DNA of 64,000 bases from Salinihabitans flavidus (GCF_900110425.1 NZ_FODS01000019.1:1-64000), one strand, 5' to 3'. Positions 7,519 through 16,483 are shown, counted from the first letter of the stretch. Translations and numbers: made by a program. Notes: a model not told the origin generated them from the sequence alone.

Positions 7519-9012
7519 ATGGACGCGTTTGTATTGGGCCTCGACCATATCGCCACGGTCCAAACCCTTATGGCCATCGTCATTGGCACCCTTGTAGGTG
7601 TGACCGTCGGTGTCCTGCCCGGCCTTGGCTCGGTCATAGGGATTACAATGGTGTTGCCCTTCACTTTCGCCATGGGCCAGATGCCCGCCATTGCCCTGAT
7701 GCTCGGGGTCTACTGCGGGTCGGTATATGGTGGCTCGATCTCGGCCATAGTCATCAACACGCCGGGAACGCCGCAGGCGGCTGCCACCGCGCTTGATGGC
7801 TTCCCGATGGCACAGCGCGGTGAGGCCGATCTCGCCATTGGCTGGGCCACGGCGGCGTCGGTCCTCGGCGGCTTGTTCTCTGTGATAGTTCTCATCTTGG
7901 CCGCTCCGCAACTTGCGGCTTTCTCGCTCAATTTCACGGCGATCGAGAATTTCGCGCTCGGGTGCTTTGCGCTAATCTGCATCGCCAGTGTTTCACAGGG
8001 TAACATGGCAAAGGGCCTGATGTCGGGCGTGCTGGGACTGTTCGTGGCCTCGATCGGCCTAGACCATGTGACCGGAGACATGCGCTTCACCTTTGGCAGC
8101 TTTCAAATGGCCGCTGGGATCAGCCTGATTCCCGCTGTTGTCGGCCTGTTCGCCTTGTCGGAGGTGTTTATCCGGGCGTCGGAGGCCCGCTTGCCGAAGC
8201 CCGAAATCACCCATAAAGTGGGCTTTCGACTGCCTGCGTTGCGGGAATGGAAACCACGCCTCTGGCTACTTCTGAAATCCTGCACGATCGGCTCATTCGT
8301 CGGAACCCTACCCGGCACGGGGGCTGCCACAGCAGCCTTCATCAGCTATTCCGAAGCGCGGCGCACCTCACCCAACCGGGAGAACATGGGCAAGGGTGAA
8401 CCGGATGGAATCGTCGCTTCGGAAAGCGCAAACAACGCCGTGACCGGAAGCGTAATGGTGCCAACTCTTGCTTTGGGCATCCCCGGAGATCCGGTCACCG
8501 CAGTGATGCTGGGCACACTGATCGTTCACGGGGTTACCCCTGGGCCGCGCCTGTTCTCCGAAAACATTGACATTGTATATGCGATCTTCGTGATCTTGAT
8601 AGCGGTCAATCTGGTGATGTTCGTCGTGGGAGCACTGGGCGCTCAGGCATTCACGCGGGCACTTCGAATACCTGAGCCGCTGTTGATGACCATGGTCATG
8701 GTCGTCGCCCTGCTGGGCGCCTACGGCGTGCGGGGCAATGCGCTCGACCTGATCATCGCGTTCGGAGCGGGAATTGTGGGGTTCGCGCTTCGAAAAGGCG
8801 GCTTCCCGCTCGCTCCGCTTGTCATCGGAATGGTGCTCAGCCAAATGATCGAAAACTCCCTGCGCCAGGGGTTGCTTCTGACTCGAGGTGATTTCTTCGC
8901 GTTCTTCGAGCGCCCCATCGCACTTGCGCTTTTCGTCATAACGTTCCTAATTCTGGTATGGCCTCTGCTCCGCGCTCTTTGGGTGCGCCGCAGATATTGG
9001 AAGCCCTCTTGA
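7519..9012 (+). CDS. tripartite tricarboxylate transporter large permease subunit (TctA family)
   Basis: The 497-residue integral membrane protein has about 12 hydrophobic segments and the conserved TctA elements. These are GVLPGLGSV in the N-terminal half, the GSVYGGSISAIVINTPGTP loop, and a second copy of the pattern (GTLPGTGAATAAF, ESANNAVTGS, LGIPGDPVTAVMLG) in the C-terminal half. TctA forms the transport path that takes solute from TctC. The ATG follows GGGAGTAG. A 260-base gap without a recognisable gene separates it from xsc. I see no frameshift or missing motif, so the transporter should work. Confidence 0.94.
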   Translation: MDAFVLGLDHIATVQTLMAIVIGTLVGVTVGVLPGLGSVIGITMVLPFTFAMGQMPAIALMLGVYCGSVYGGSISAIVINTPGTPQAAATALDGFPMAQRGEADLAIGWATAASVLGGLFSVIVLILAAPQLAAFSLNFTAIENFALGCFALICIASVSQGNMAKGLMSGVLGLFVASIGLDHVTGDMRFTFGSFQMAAGISLIPAVVGLFALSEVFIRASEARLPKPEITHKVGFRLPALREWKPRLWLLLKSCTIGSFVGTLPGTGAATAAFISYSEARRTSPNRENMGKGEPDGIVASESANNAVTGSVMVPTLALGIPGDPVTAVMLGTLIVHGVTPGPRLFSENIDIVYAIFVILIAVNLVMFVVGALGAQAFTRALRIPEPLLMTMVMVVALLGAYGVRGNALDLIIAFGAGIVGFALRKGGFPLAPLVIGMVLSQMIENSLRQGLLLTRGDFFAFFERPIALALFVITFLILVWPLLRALWVRRRYWKPS

Positions 9013-9272
9013 TTGACCGTTCCTCCTGTCGGCCGTGCGCCTGTCTGATCAAACCCGACCGCACCGGCGCGATCCAACAGATGGTCGGTCGTCGTCCGCT
9101 GTCCGCCAACAGGGGCCGACGCTTCTCCAGCGCGGTGACGTTTGTCAGTCTGGCACACTCAGAGTCCAGTCCGAGACGGCCCCGAGTATCATCCTGGAAA
9201 ACAGGAAAAACAGGTGTGGAGAACCGCAGCGCCTGACACCAGCATCAAACGTAAGAAAAGGAAAGAAACGCC

Positions 9273-11051
9273 ATGAAGATGACAACCGAGGAGGCCTTCG
9301 TCAAAACCCTGCAACGTCACGGCATACAGCATGCCTTCGGCATTATCGGCTCGGCCATGATGCCGATCTCGGATCTCTTCCCGAAGGCCGGGATAACCTT
9401 CTGGGATTGTGCCCATGAAGGCAGCGCCGGGATGATGGCCGATGGTTATACCCGCGCAACCGGCAAGATGAGCATGATGATCGCCCAGAACGGGCCGGGC
9501 ATCACCAATTTCGTGACCCCCGTCAAGACAGCCTACTGGAATCATACGCCGCTTCTGCTGGTCACGCCGCAGGCCGCGAACAAGACGATCGGCCTGGGAG
9601 GCTTCCAGGAGGTTGAGCAGATGGCACTGTTCGAGGATATGGTCGCTTACCAGGAAGAGGTGCGCGACCCCTCGCGTGTGGCCGAAATTCTGGCGCGCGT
9701 CATATCGAAAGCCAAGCACCTTTCAGCGCCCGCACAGATCAACATTCCGCGCGATTACTGGACGCAGGTGTTTGATGTCGACCTGCCGCGCGCGATCGAA
9801 TTTGAGCGTCCCGCTGGCGGTGAAAATTCCGTCGCCGAAGCGGCGAGGCTTCTGTCCCGAGCGAAGAGCCCAGTCATTCTCAACGGGGCTGGGGTGGTTC
9901 TGTCACAGGGCGGGATCAACGCCAGTAAAATGTTGGCCGAGCATCTGGATGCGCCAGTCTGCGTGGGCTACCAGCACAACGACGCATTCCCCGGCTCGCA
10001 TCCTCTGTTCGCCGGGCCGCTTGGGTATAACGGCTCGAAGGCGGCGATGGAGTTGATACGGGACGCTGATGTGGTTCTCTGTCTCGGAACCCGATTGAAT
10101 CCATTTTCGACCTTGCCCGGCTACGGCATGGAATACTGGCCCGCCGCCGCCAAGATCATCCAGGTCGACATCAATCCTGACCGGATTGGCCTGACCAAGA
10201 AGGTCACGGTGGGCATCGTCGGTGACGCGGCAAAGGTCGCCAATGGAATTCTTGCACAACTGGCGGATACAGCCGGCGATGAAGGCCGTGAAGAACGTCG
10301 CGCGAAGATTGCCGAAACCAAATCGCGTTGGGCACAACAACTCTCCTCGATGGACCATGAAGGCGACGATCCCGGCACCACGTGGAACGAGCGCGCCCGC
10401 GCGGCCAAGCCCGATTGGATGAGCCCGCGTACAGCGTGGCGCGCGATCCAGCGAGCCCTTCCCAGGGACGCGATCATCAGCTCGGATATCGGCAACAACT
10501 GCGCCATCGGCAACGCTTATCCGTCATTCGAAAACGGGCGCAAATACCTTGCTCCGGGCCTCTTCGGTCCCTGCGGCTATGGCTTCCCGGCGATCGTGGG
10601 CGCCAAGATTGGTTGCCCGGACGTCCCCGTCGTGGGTTTTGCAGGCGATGGCGCCTTTGGGATTGCCGTTAACGAACTCACAGCCATTGGTCGTGGCGAA
10701 TGGCCACCCGTAACCCAAATTGTCTTCCGCAACTACCAATGGGGTGCGGAAAAGCGAAACTCCACCCTTTGGTTCGACGACAACTTCGTAGGCACTGAAC
10801 TGGACGAACAGGTGAGCTATGCCAGCATTGCAAAGGCCTGCGGGCTGAAGGGTGTTGTGGCGCGCACGATGGATGAACTGACCGAAGCGCTGAACACGGC
10901 CATCAAGGATCAGTTGGAGAATGGTAAGACCACCTTGATTGAGGCGCTGATCAATCAGGAACTGGGAGAGCCCTTCCGCCGCGACGCGATGAAAAAGCCG
11001 GTCGCTGTTGCTGGGATCGACCCCGCCGAAATGATCGACCAGATCGTTTAG
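9273..11051 (+). CDS. xsc: sulfoacetaldehyde acetyltransferase
   Basis: The 592-residue thiamine-diphosphate enzyme converts sulfoacetaldehyde and phosphate to acetyl phosphate and sulfite, the step where bacteria cut the C-S bond of C2 sulfonates. Recognition is direct. The N-terminus reads MTTEEAFVKTLQRHGI and IIGSAMMPISDLFPKAGITF, with the activating Glu at E49 in CAHEGSAG. The diphosphate site is GDGAF at 458 followed by FRNYQWGAEKRN, where Xsc has RN in place of the usual NN. The C-terminus carries NQELGEPFRRDAMKKPV, a signature of the family. An AAGGAAAG site precedes the ATG. No phosphate acetyltransferase gene follows, so acetyl phosphate must be handled by Pta or AckA encoded elsewhere. 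Some positions differ from common roseobacter Xsc (HEGSAG), so it may be a second copy. Confidence 0.93.
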   Translation: MKMTTEEAFVKTLQRHGIQHAFGIIGSAMMPISDLFPKAGITFWDCAHEGSAGMMADGYTRATGKMSMMIAQNGPGITNFVTPVKTAYWNHTPLLLVTPQAANKTIGLGGFQEVEQMALFEDMVAYQEEVRDPSRVAEILARVISKAKHLSAPAQINIPRDYWTQVFDVDLPRAIEFERPAGGENSVAEAARLLSRAKSPVILNGAGVVLSQGGINASKMLAEHLDAPVCVGYQHNDAFPGSHPLFAGPLGYNGSKAAMELIRDADVVLCLGTRLNPFSTLPGYGMEYWPAAAKIIQVDINPDRIGLTKKVTVGIVGDAAKVANGILAQLADTAGDEGREERRAKIAETKSRWAQQLSSMDHEGDDPGTTWNERARAAKPDWMSPRTAWRAIQRALPRDAIISSDIGNNCAIGNAYPSFENGRKYLAPGLFGPCGYGFPAIVGAKIGCPDVPVVGFAGDGAFGIAVNELTAIGRGEWPPVTQIVFRNYQWGAEKRNSTLWFDDNFVGTELDEQVSYASIAKACGLKGVVARTMDELTEALNTAIKDQLENGKTTLIEALINQELGEPFRRDAMKKPVAVAGIDPAEMIDQIV

Positions 11052-11498
11052 GAGATATGGAGGAGTCAAGGTGATGACCTCGAGTGTGGCCGGGCAACGT
11101 CATGGCCTGTGGCCATGACTGGGCCCGCCCCTTTCTTTCGCCGTGTAGGCGCTGCCAATGTCGGACGAGACCTCGACAACGCTTCGCTCACTGCTTTTGT
11201 GCGGAATTCCTCGGTCGTGATGCCATCTGTGTTCTCCTTTGCGGCACGATACTCTGTCAAAGAAGCGACACCAAACCGCAACAGGTCCACTCCTTTCTCG
11301 GAGTCGCGGATCGCACAACAGATCAGCTTGGTCGGCGCTTGATCGATTTTCAGAACACCTGATTCAGACCATCGCTGATATTGGTTGGAGTGCATCCGCT
11401 TGCGGAGACCGGCACAGTGAACAGACAAACTTGAAGTTGTTGACCTCAAGCTCCCCGCCCGCCATGCTCAAAAGGTCACCTGCTGCAGAGGGACTACA
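11052..11498. other. 447-base stretch after xsc with a start-codon stub and no intact gene
   Basis: A well-placed ribosome site (GGAGGAGTCAAG) is followed by GTGATG at 11071. That frame stops after only about 15 codons, inside the hairpin described separately. This looks like the start of a lost downstream gene. The minus strand holds an open frame (about 11066-11395) with some protein-like segments but no ribosome site and no family I recognise. Base composition is lower in G+C than the flanks from about 11220 to 11420. Confidence 0.35.
11099..11119 (+). terminator. hairpin after xsc, possible terminator
   Basis: GTCATGGCC (11099-11107) and GGCCATGAC (11111-11119) form a perfect 9-base stem with a TGT loop, 47 bases after the xsc stop. 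Only a weak pyrimidine-rich stretch (CCCCTTTCTTTC, from about 11129) follows, so termination may be partial. Confidence 0.5.
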
Positions 11499-12113
11499 AT
11501 GAAACATGGAAGTCTACTGCGCGGCATTCTAGCGAGCATCCTGATCGGGCTTGTTAGCCCTGCCGCTGCACAAACGCCCGGAACTTGCGTCGTGACGCGA
11601 GTCGAGGGGCAGGCATTCGTTTCTGCCCGTGGTGCAGGTGTCCGGTCTGCGGTGACGGGCCTGGGACTGGGGCGTAACGCGAAGTTGCGCACCGATGCCG
11701 GGGGGCGCATCACGATGACCTGTTCCGGTGGGCTCGATGTCGTCGTCGGCCCTGAGAGCGAGGTCGACGTGATCGGTCTCCTCGACGGAGGTGCGCGGCC
11801 GTTCGGTCTTCGTCTGATAGATGGAATCGCCGGTTTCCTTTTTTCCAGCGACGAGGAGAACGGCGTGCAGGTCCGAACGCCTTCGGCTGTAGCCGCGGTA
11901 CGTTCCACCCAATGGGCGATGCGGGTCGAGAACCGCGCGAGCGCAATATTTGCGCGCACGGGCATGGTTTTCGTCGTGACCGATGACGACGATGCGCGAC
12001 TTGGTCCGGGTGATGGCGTGGATGTTACTCCCTCGGGAGAGATCGGACCGGTCACACCTTGGGGGCAAGCGCGCATCGATCGGTTCGGCGCGCTGCTCGG
12101 TCCCGATTGGTAG
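11499..12113 (+). CDS. secreted FecR-domain protein
   Basis: The 204-residue protein has a signal peptide (MKHGSLLRGILASILIGL..., cut near AAAQ at about residue 25). A FecR-type beta-rich domain follows, with the elements VTRVEGQAFV, LGRNAKLRTDAGGRITMTC and VRTPSAVAAVRST, the last being the typical FecR core. In other systems FecR domains relay periplasmic signals. The stand-alone secreted form next to a CHASE2 cyclase is a recurring arrangement, and the partner here overlaps its end. It probably acts as an extracytoplasmic partner of that cyclase, but the ligand is unknown. The ATG lies just after GAGGGACTACA. Confidence 0.75.
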   Translation: MKHGSLLRGILASILIGLVSPAAAQTPGTCVVTRVEGQAFVSARGAGVRSAVTGLGLGRNAKLRTDAGGRITMTCSGGLDVVVGPESEVDVIGLLDGGARPFGLRLIDGIAGFLFSSDEENGVQVRTPSAVAAVRSTQWAMRVENRASAIFARTGMVFVVTDDDDARLGPGDGVDVTPSGEIGPVTPWGQARIDRFGALLGPDW

Positions 12114-13954
12114 AGCGCAACAGGTTCCGGCACGCAAGGTTTGTCACCGGAGCGGTCGTGATGCTGGTGAGCTTGGTGATCACCCTTTGGCATCCCGGCG
12201 ATCGGAGCGCGTTCTGGCAGGGCATCGAAGGGCGTTTGCTTGACGCTCGGTTCCTCTGGCGCGGACCAGTGGCGCCCCCGGACGGTGTCGCCATTCTCGC
12301 CTTCGACGATACCGCTGTTGCTCGACATGAGGCGTTTCCACCATCCCGATCGGCTCTGGCCGCCGCTGTGGTCGCAGCTACCGAGGCCGGTGCGCGGGCA
12401 ATTGCGCTCGATTTCCTGCTGGTCGAACAGCGAGTTGGCGACGCAGACCTTGCGGCCGCGCTGTCCGGGGTCGACGCTGTCCTGGGCGTGGCGGAGGCAT
12501 TGCCAGACGCGCCCCTGCGTGTTCTCGACGACGGAGTCTTCGCAGTTTTGGTCGCCTCCGATCCAGGTAGTCTGCTTCCTGCCTTGGGACCGGCGGATAC
12601 GCTGCGCGGTGTGGCAGCCCTCGGACACGTGATCGTTCGCCATGATGCCGATGGAGCTGTGCGCAGGTTTGATGCAGCGCGCGCCCTGAAAACCGCAGAC
12701 GGCATCGTATGGTACCCATCGCTTGCCATCGCGACCTTGACAGGCGTCGATGGCGCTCTTGACCTGCGGATGCCATCGTCGCGTATCAGCGGGCGCATGA
12801 ATATCGGAGAGACCACCATCGCATTGGACAGGCAGGGCGCAATACCCCTGAATTTCTATGGGCCGGCGGGCACGATCCCGACATTTTCCGTTGCCAATGC
12901 CGAGGACGCGGACCTGAAGGGAAAGACTGTATTCCTTGGCGCGACGGCGACCGGGTACGGAGATCGGCATGCCACGTCATTCGATGCTGCGTTTCCCGGC
13001 GTCGAACTGCATGCAACGCTGGCGGCGAACGTGATCGCGCAACACTTTCTGCGCCGAGACGCGATGGCATGGATGTGGGACGTCGCACTTGCGCTCATGG
13101 TGGCTGTGGCAGGTTTCATCGCGGCCGGATTGGACAGACCTTGGCTCGCGAGCCTCACGACCATCGGGGTGGTGGCGGCAACTGCGGCTGCGCTGCAAGC
13201 CGCGTTCATCGCCGGGTGGTGGCTTGACGGTTCCACGGCACTCCTTTCCCTTCTGCTTGGGGGCGCGGCCGGCGTCGGACTGCGGCTTCTGGAGCATCGG
13301 CGCCGAGCGGCGAACCTTGCACTTTACCAGTCACCGTTGTTCGTCGAACGTCTTGCCAGTGCGGCCGATCCCCGCTTCGAAGCAGGGGCTCGACCCGCAG
13401 TAGTCCTCTTTGTCGATGTCGAGAAGTTCACCACGTATTCCGAAAACCTCGGCCCAGAAGGCACCGCCGACTTTCTGCGCATGTTTCATGGCCTTGTCGA
13501 AGAGGCCGTGGATCCGTTGGGCGGGATTATTGCGCATTTCGCAGGAGATGGTGCCATGGTCGTCTTCGGATTGCCGGAGCCCGGTCCGGATGACGCCATA
13601 CGCGCCTTGCGCTTCATAGAGGCGCTCTACGCGGCCGTTGATGCCAGCACGACCTGGCCCGGCCTTGGATTGCGGGTGGGCGGGCATGCCGGTCCCGTCC
13701 AGACCGGGGTGGTCGGCGGCAGGCGCCACAAACAGTTGACTGTCAGCGGCGACGTGGTCAATACGGCCAGTCGCCTGCAGGATTTCGCCAAATCGCGCCA
13801 AGCGGCCCTCGCACTTTCCGGTGCACTTCTACAGTCCAGCCAGGAGGCTCTGTCTTGGGCCGAGAAGGCCGGGCTGCGCCCTGCCGGTCAACACAAGCTT
13901 CGCGGTCGTCTTGAACCGATTCAAGTCTGGACGGGCCCTCCCCCCTCAACGTGA
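12107..13954 (+). CDS. CHASE2-domain adenylate/guanylate cyclase
   Basis: Domains in order: an N-terminal transmembrane helix (FVTGAVVMLVSLVITLW); a large extracytoplasmic CHASE2 sensor domain (LLDARFLWRG, ILAFDD and NFYGP are typical); three hydrophobic helices (about LALMVAVAGFIAAGL to LLSLLLGGAAGVGL); then a cytoplasmic class III nucleotide cyclase domain. The two metal-binding Asp are present in VLFVDVEKFTTYSE and AGDGAMVVFG, and GDVVNTASRLQ closes the domain. It should make cAMP or cGMP in response to an outside signal. The start is unclear. TTG at 12107 overlaps the FecR-like stop and keeps the first helix, TTG at 12059 is also open, and ATG 12161 has a better ribosome site (GGAG) but would shorten that helix. 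Confidence 0.85.
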   Translation: MVERNRFRHARFVTGAVVMLVSLVITLWHPGDRSAFWQGIEGRLLDARFLWRGPVAPPDGVAILAFDDTAVARHEAFPPSRSALAAAVVAATEAGARAIALDFLLVEQRVGDADLAAALSGVDAVLGVAEALPDAPLRVLDDGVFAVLVASDPGSLLPALGPADTLRGVAALGHVIVRHDADGAVRRFDAARALKTADGIVWYPSLAIATLTGVDGALDLRMPSSRISGRMNIGETTIALDRQGAIPLNFYGPAGTIPTFSVANAEDADLKGKTVFLGATATGYGDRHATSFDAAFPGVELHATLAANVIAQHFLRRDAMAWMWDVALALMVAVAGFIAAGLDRPWLASLTTIGVVAATAAALQAAFIAGWWLDGSTALLSLLLGGAAGVGLRLLEHRRRAANLALYQSPLFVERLASAADPRFEAGARPAVVLFVDVEKFTTYSENLGPEGTADFLRMFHGLVEEAVDPLGGIIAHFAGDGAMVVFGLPEPGPDDAIRALRFIEALYAAVDASTTWPGLGLRVGGHAGPVQTGVVGGRRHKQLTVSGDVVNTASRLQDFAKSRQAALALSGALLQSSQEALSWAEKAGLRPAGQHKLRGRLEPIQVWTGPPPST

Positions 13955-14150
13955 CAGGCTAGCCAACGGCGGTCGGTTGGAAGCCTGAAGGGACACCTTT
14001 CGCCGCATTGTTAGCCAACGCACGCCCCGGACTCTGTCAGACGGAACCGGCTTGAGTTGACCCCACAAAGTGGTCCTGTTCTGTCATGGTCGGCGGGACG
14101 CCTGCCCCTAAACCTCCTACACGTTCGGTCTCTGTTTTAACTGAGAGCGA

Positions 14151-14552
14151 TTGGAACAGGGCCGGAAGCCTGTCAGGATAAAAACCGAAAGCATTAATAA
14201 AAGGAAAATTACAACCAAACCGAAAGCGACGCGGTTCACCCGACCAGAAAGGCTCGACCTCGGGCGGTCGATCGTAGGGCTGCGGAATGACCTCTTGGCC
14301 GAGCACCTTGGTGTAAAGAAAGCTGTTCTCGAAGTGGAGGTAGAGCGCGCCGGAGGATCCCTGATCCGCGCTATTGAAGCGTTGCGATCAGATGGCAGAT
14401 CCCTCGTGCCATTTGAACCACCGGAGTTGAACGCAGCGGAAGCCACGCTGCTGGATCAGAACCAACTTCTGGACCCGGAGCAGACTTCCAGCCGCTGGAG
14501 AAGCGTTCGACGATGGCTGCGCAGCTTGCTTTCAGCGACTCGAGCAGATTGA
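14151..14552 (+). CDS. hypothetical protein, 133 residues, TTG start
   Basis: This is an isolated open frame between the cyclase and the Sel1 gene. It begins at TTG 14151 with GAGAG a few bases upstream; no ATG lies in frame near the start. The N-terminus is basic (KPVRIKTES, KRKITTKPKATRFTRPERLDLG). The middle is a helical segment (SIVGLRNDLLAEHLGVKKAVLEVEVERAGGSLIRAI in parts) and the C-terminus is rich in Arg and Trp (SSRWRSVRRWL). I recognise no family. The basic first 35 residues might bind nucleic acid. Codon use is less G/C-biased than in the flanking genes, as in acquired DNA. It may not be a gene. Confidence 0.35.
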   Translation: MEQGRKPVRIKTESINKRKITTKPKATRFTRPERLDLGRSIVGLRNDLLAEHLGVKKAVLEVEVERAGGSLIRAIEALRSDGRSLVPFEPPELNAAEATLLDQNQLLDPEQTSSRWRSVRRWLRSLLSATRAD

Positions 14553-14668
14553 ACCGGATTCTAGGATGGGCGCGCCCAGTGAATGACGCCAACTGTTTGA
14601 CCCCTGCGCAACACGGCCACCTGCCTACGGGAAAGGGGCGCTGATCACCCCGATCCCAAACTGACGGC

Positions 14669-15886
14669 TTAGTCGCAGTCCTGATAGTTCGATGCCATGC
14701 AGACTTGCGAGCGTCGCTGCGCCTCTGATATCTGGTCTTGCGTCATACTGCGCGCAACGTTCTCACGGTGATCAACCGCTATTGTCGCACCGTTTTCAGT
14801 GGCCATGTCGAGCCACATATGTGCCTCGACACTGTCGAGCTCAACGCCCAAGCCCTCGGCATACATCACGCCGAGATTGGTCTGCGCGTGGGCGTATCCC
14901 TGCTCAGCGGCGTCACGATACCAGCGTACGGCCTCGTCGAAATCGAGCTCAACGCCAAGGCCTTCGGCATACATCACGCCAAGGTTGGTCTGCGCGTGGG
15001 CGTATCCCTGCTCGGCGGCGGCACGATACCAGCGTACGGCCTCGTCAAAGTCGCGCTCCACGCCAAGGCCCTCGGCATACATAACGCCAAGGTTAGTCTG
15101 CGCGCGGACGTATCCCTGCTCGGCGGCGGCACGATACCAGCGCACGGCCTCTTCGAAGTCGAGTTCAACGCCAAGGCCCTCGGCATACATAACGCCGAGA
15201 TTGGTCTGCGCATGGGCGTATCCCTGCTCGGCGGCGGCACGATACCAGCGCACAGCCTCTTCGAAATCAAGCTCCACGCCCAAGCCCTCGGCATACATAA
15301 CGCCAAGGTTGGTCTGCGCGCGGGCGTATCCCTGTTCGGCGGCGGCACGATACCAGAGTACGGCTTCTTCGAAGTCGCGCTCCACGCCAAGGCCTTCGGC
15401 ATACATGACGCCAAGGTTGGTCTGTGCGCACGCATCCCCCTGTTCGGCGGCGGCACGATACCAGCGCACGGCCTCGGCAAAGTCGAGTTCAACGCCAAGG
15501 CCCTCGGCATACATGACGCCCAGATTGAACTGCGCCACGGCATTACCCTTCTCTGCAAGCGCCGTCCACGCAGGAGGCAATGTGAATGCCCGGCAATCAT
15601 GGCTGTCCGGTGCTTCATCGACCACCGGAGCTATCAGGTTTGAACTGACCCAACCCTCCTCGCCATCCCGTGAAATCAGGCACCAGTTGGTCGCCGCGCA
15701 TTCGACGATGCCGACCCGTTCGCCGGGGTCAAGAGTGCCGACCACAGCGCTGTCCACGCCCGGTCCGCCTCGAATGTTCAGCCGTGTATTCGCAGTGGCG
15801 TCGAGCGCCCATGCGGACAACGGAGAGACGAGCAGCGCAACCACGGGAAAGCCCAAACGAAGGGAACTGAGTACGGAAAATGCCAT
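14669..15886 (-). CDS. secreted SH3b plus Sel1-repeat protein
   Basis: From ATG 15886 the protein has 405 residues. It has a signal peptide (MAFSVLSSLRLGFPVVALLVSPLSAWA), then a bacterial SH3 (SH3b) domain at about 28-86 (LNIRGGPGVDSAVVG, WCLISRDGEEGWVSS). Seven 36-residue Sel1-type TPR-like repeats follow from about residue 121 to 372, each starting near NLGVMYAEGLGVE, and a short tail contains Cys. Sel1 repeats make a solenoid for protein contacts, and SH3b domains often bind peptidoglycan, so a periplasmic scaffold is likely. The frame is open back to 16159, but only the internal ATG yields a signal peptide. The repeats are almost identical to each other, which points to recent tandem duplication. 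Confidence 0.85.
   Translation of the reverse strand: MAFSVLSSLRLGFPVVALLVSPLSAWALDATANTRLNIRGGPGVDSAVVGTLDPGERVGIVECAATNWCLISRDGEEGWVSSNLIAPVVDEAPDSHDCRAFTLPPAWTALAEKGNAVAQFNLGVMYAEGLGVELDFAEAVRWYRAAAEQGDACAQTNLGVMYAEGLGVERDFEEAVLWYRAAAEQGYARAQTNLGVMYAEGLGVELDFEEAVRWYRAAAEQGYAHAQTNLGVMYAEGLGVELDFEEAVRWYRAAAEQGYVRAQTNLGVMYAEGLGVERDFDEAVRWYRAAAEQGYAHAQTNLGVMYAEGLGVELDFDEAVRWYRDAAEQGYAHAQTNLGVMYAEGLGVELDSVEAHMWLDMATENGATIAVDHRENVARSMTQDQISEAQRRSQVCMASNYQDCD
14771..15526 (-). repeat. seven tandem 108-bp Sel1 coding repeats
   Basis: The Sel1 array consists of seven units of 108 bases (36 codons). The phrase encoding LGVMYAEGLGVE recurs with very few base changes, and units 2-6 differ at only a few residues (VERDF/VELDF, EEAV/DEAV). 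The last unit diverges after VELDS. The regularity would make the array prone to unequal exchange, so copy number may vary between strains. Confidence 0.85.
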
Positions 15887-16483
15887 GATATCCAACTTTG
15901 GTTGACTTTGGGGAAAGGTCCATGCCGCACAAAGAACAGCTTGGGCATGATCGGGCGATGCACGCTTGAGGCGATACTCGCTTGAACGGCATCCGCCGTC
16001 TCTGCGTCGCGTTGAAAGAGGGTCGCGCGATGGCGGCCGTCGGTCAAGCACTATTCGCCCTCGGGGACTCCCCCTCTCCACTTTGTGACCGGCCGCCATC
16101 TCGGCCAGACCTGCTCGCACAGCGCGACCCTGCTCTTCATCGTGTTGCACAGACCGCAAAAGGCGGGCTTCTTCGGCATTGGTTGGGTTCTTTGCAAAGG
16201 GGACCTCAGCTTGTCAGGGCCGACCGAAAGGAGGTTTTCAGACGGTGATCGCAGAACTCTGTTGCCAGCAACAACTGGAAAGACGTCGCAACCTGAAGCT
16301 CCGGAAACGGGCCGCGCTTGATCGATGGGATTAGCGTGCTGTTCGTGATCGCCTGCCGGCTGTCGCGGAGAGCGCGGTTGCACCCAACACATGGCTTGCA
16401 CGTACGCTCAGGTTCTCGCGGTCGAGATCGGGCTCAAACAGGGAACTGACATCGGGGCCGAGCCCCGGCAACCTCGTGCGCGT
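15887..16483. other. intergenic region, about 600 bases, no gene supported
   Basis: This region holds the upstream DNA of the Sel1 gene and the 3' flank of the hydrolase. Open frames exist on both strands (for example minus 16051-16401), but their composition is not protein-like and none has a ribosome site. No RNA gene, inverted repeat of note or IS end was found by eye. Confidence 0.4.

Noticed and set aside
9013-9272. Possible small gene between tctA and xsc (plus-strand frames at 8958-9236 and 9035-9418)
   Set aside because: Both frames overlap real genes, lack ribosome sites and have no protein-like segments. Treated as plain intergenic DNA.
11066-11449. Minus-strand open frame of 127 codons after xsc
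   Set aside because: Parts look protein-like (TDGITTEEF), but there is no ribosome site, the end is compositionally odd, and no family is recognised. Left as an unsupported frame.
14045-14095. GTTGACCCCACAAAGTGGTCC, which looks like the end of an insertion sequence
   Set aside because: Only a short inverted repeat (CCAC/GTGG) is present. No transposase remnant lies next to it and no second end was found.
14738-15905. Regular repeats that could suggest a CRISPR array or a repetitive plus-strand protein
   Set aside because: The period is a constant 108 bases without unique spacers, and the minus strand reads as Sel1 repeats behind a signal peptide. The plus-strand frames are antisense.
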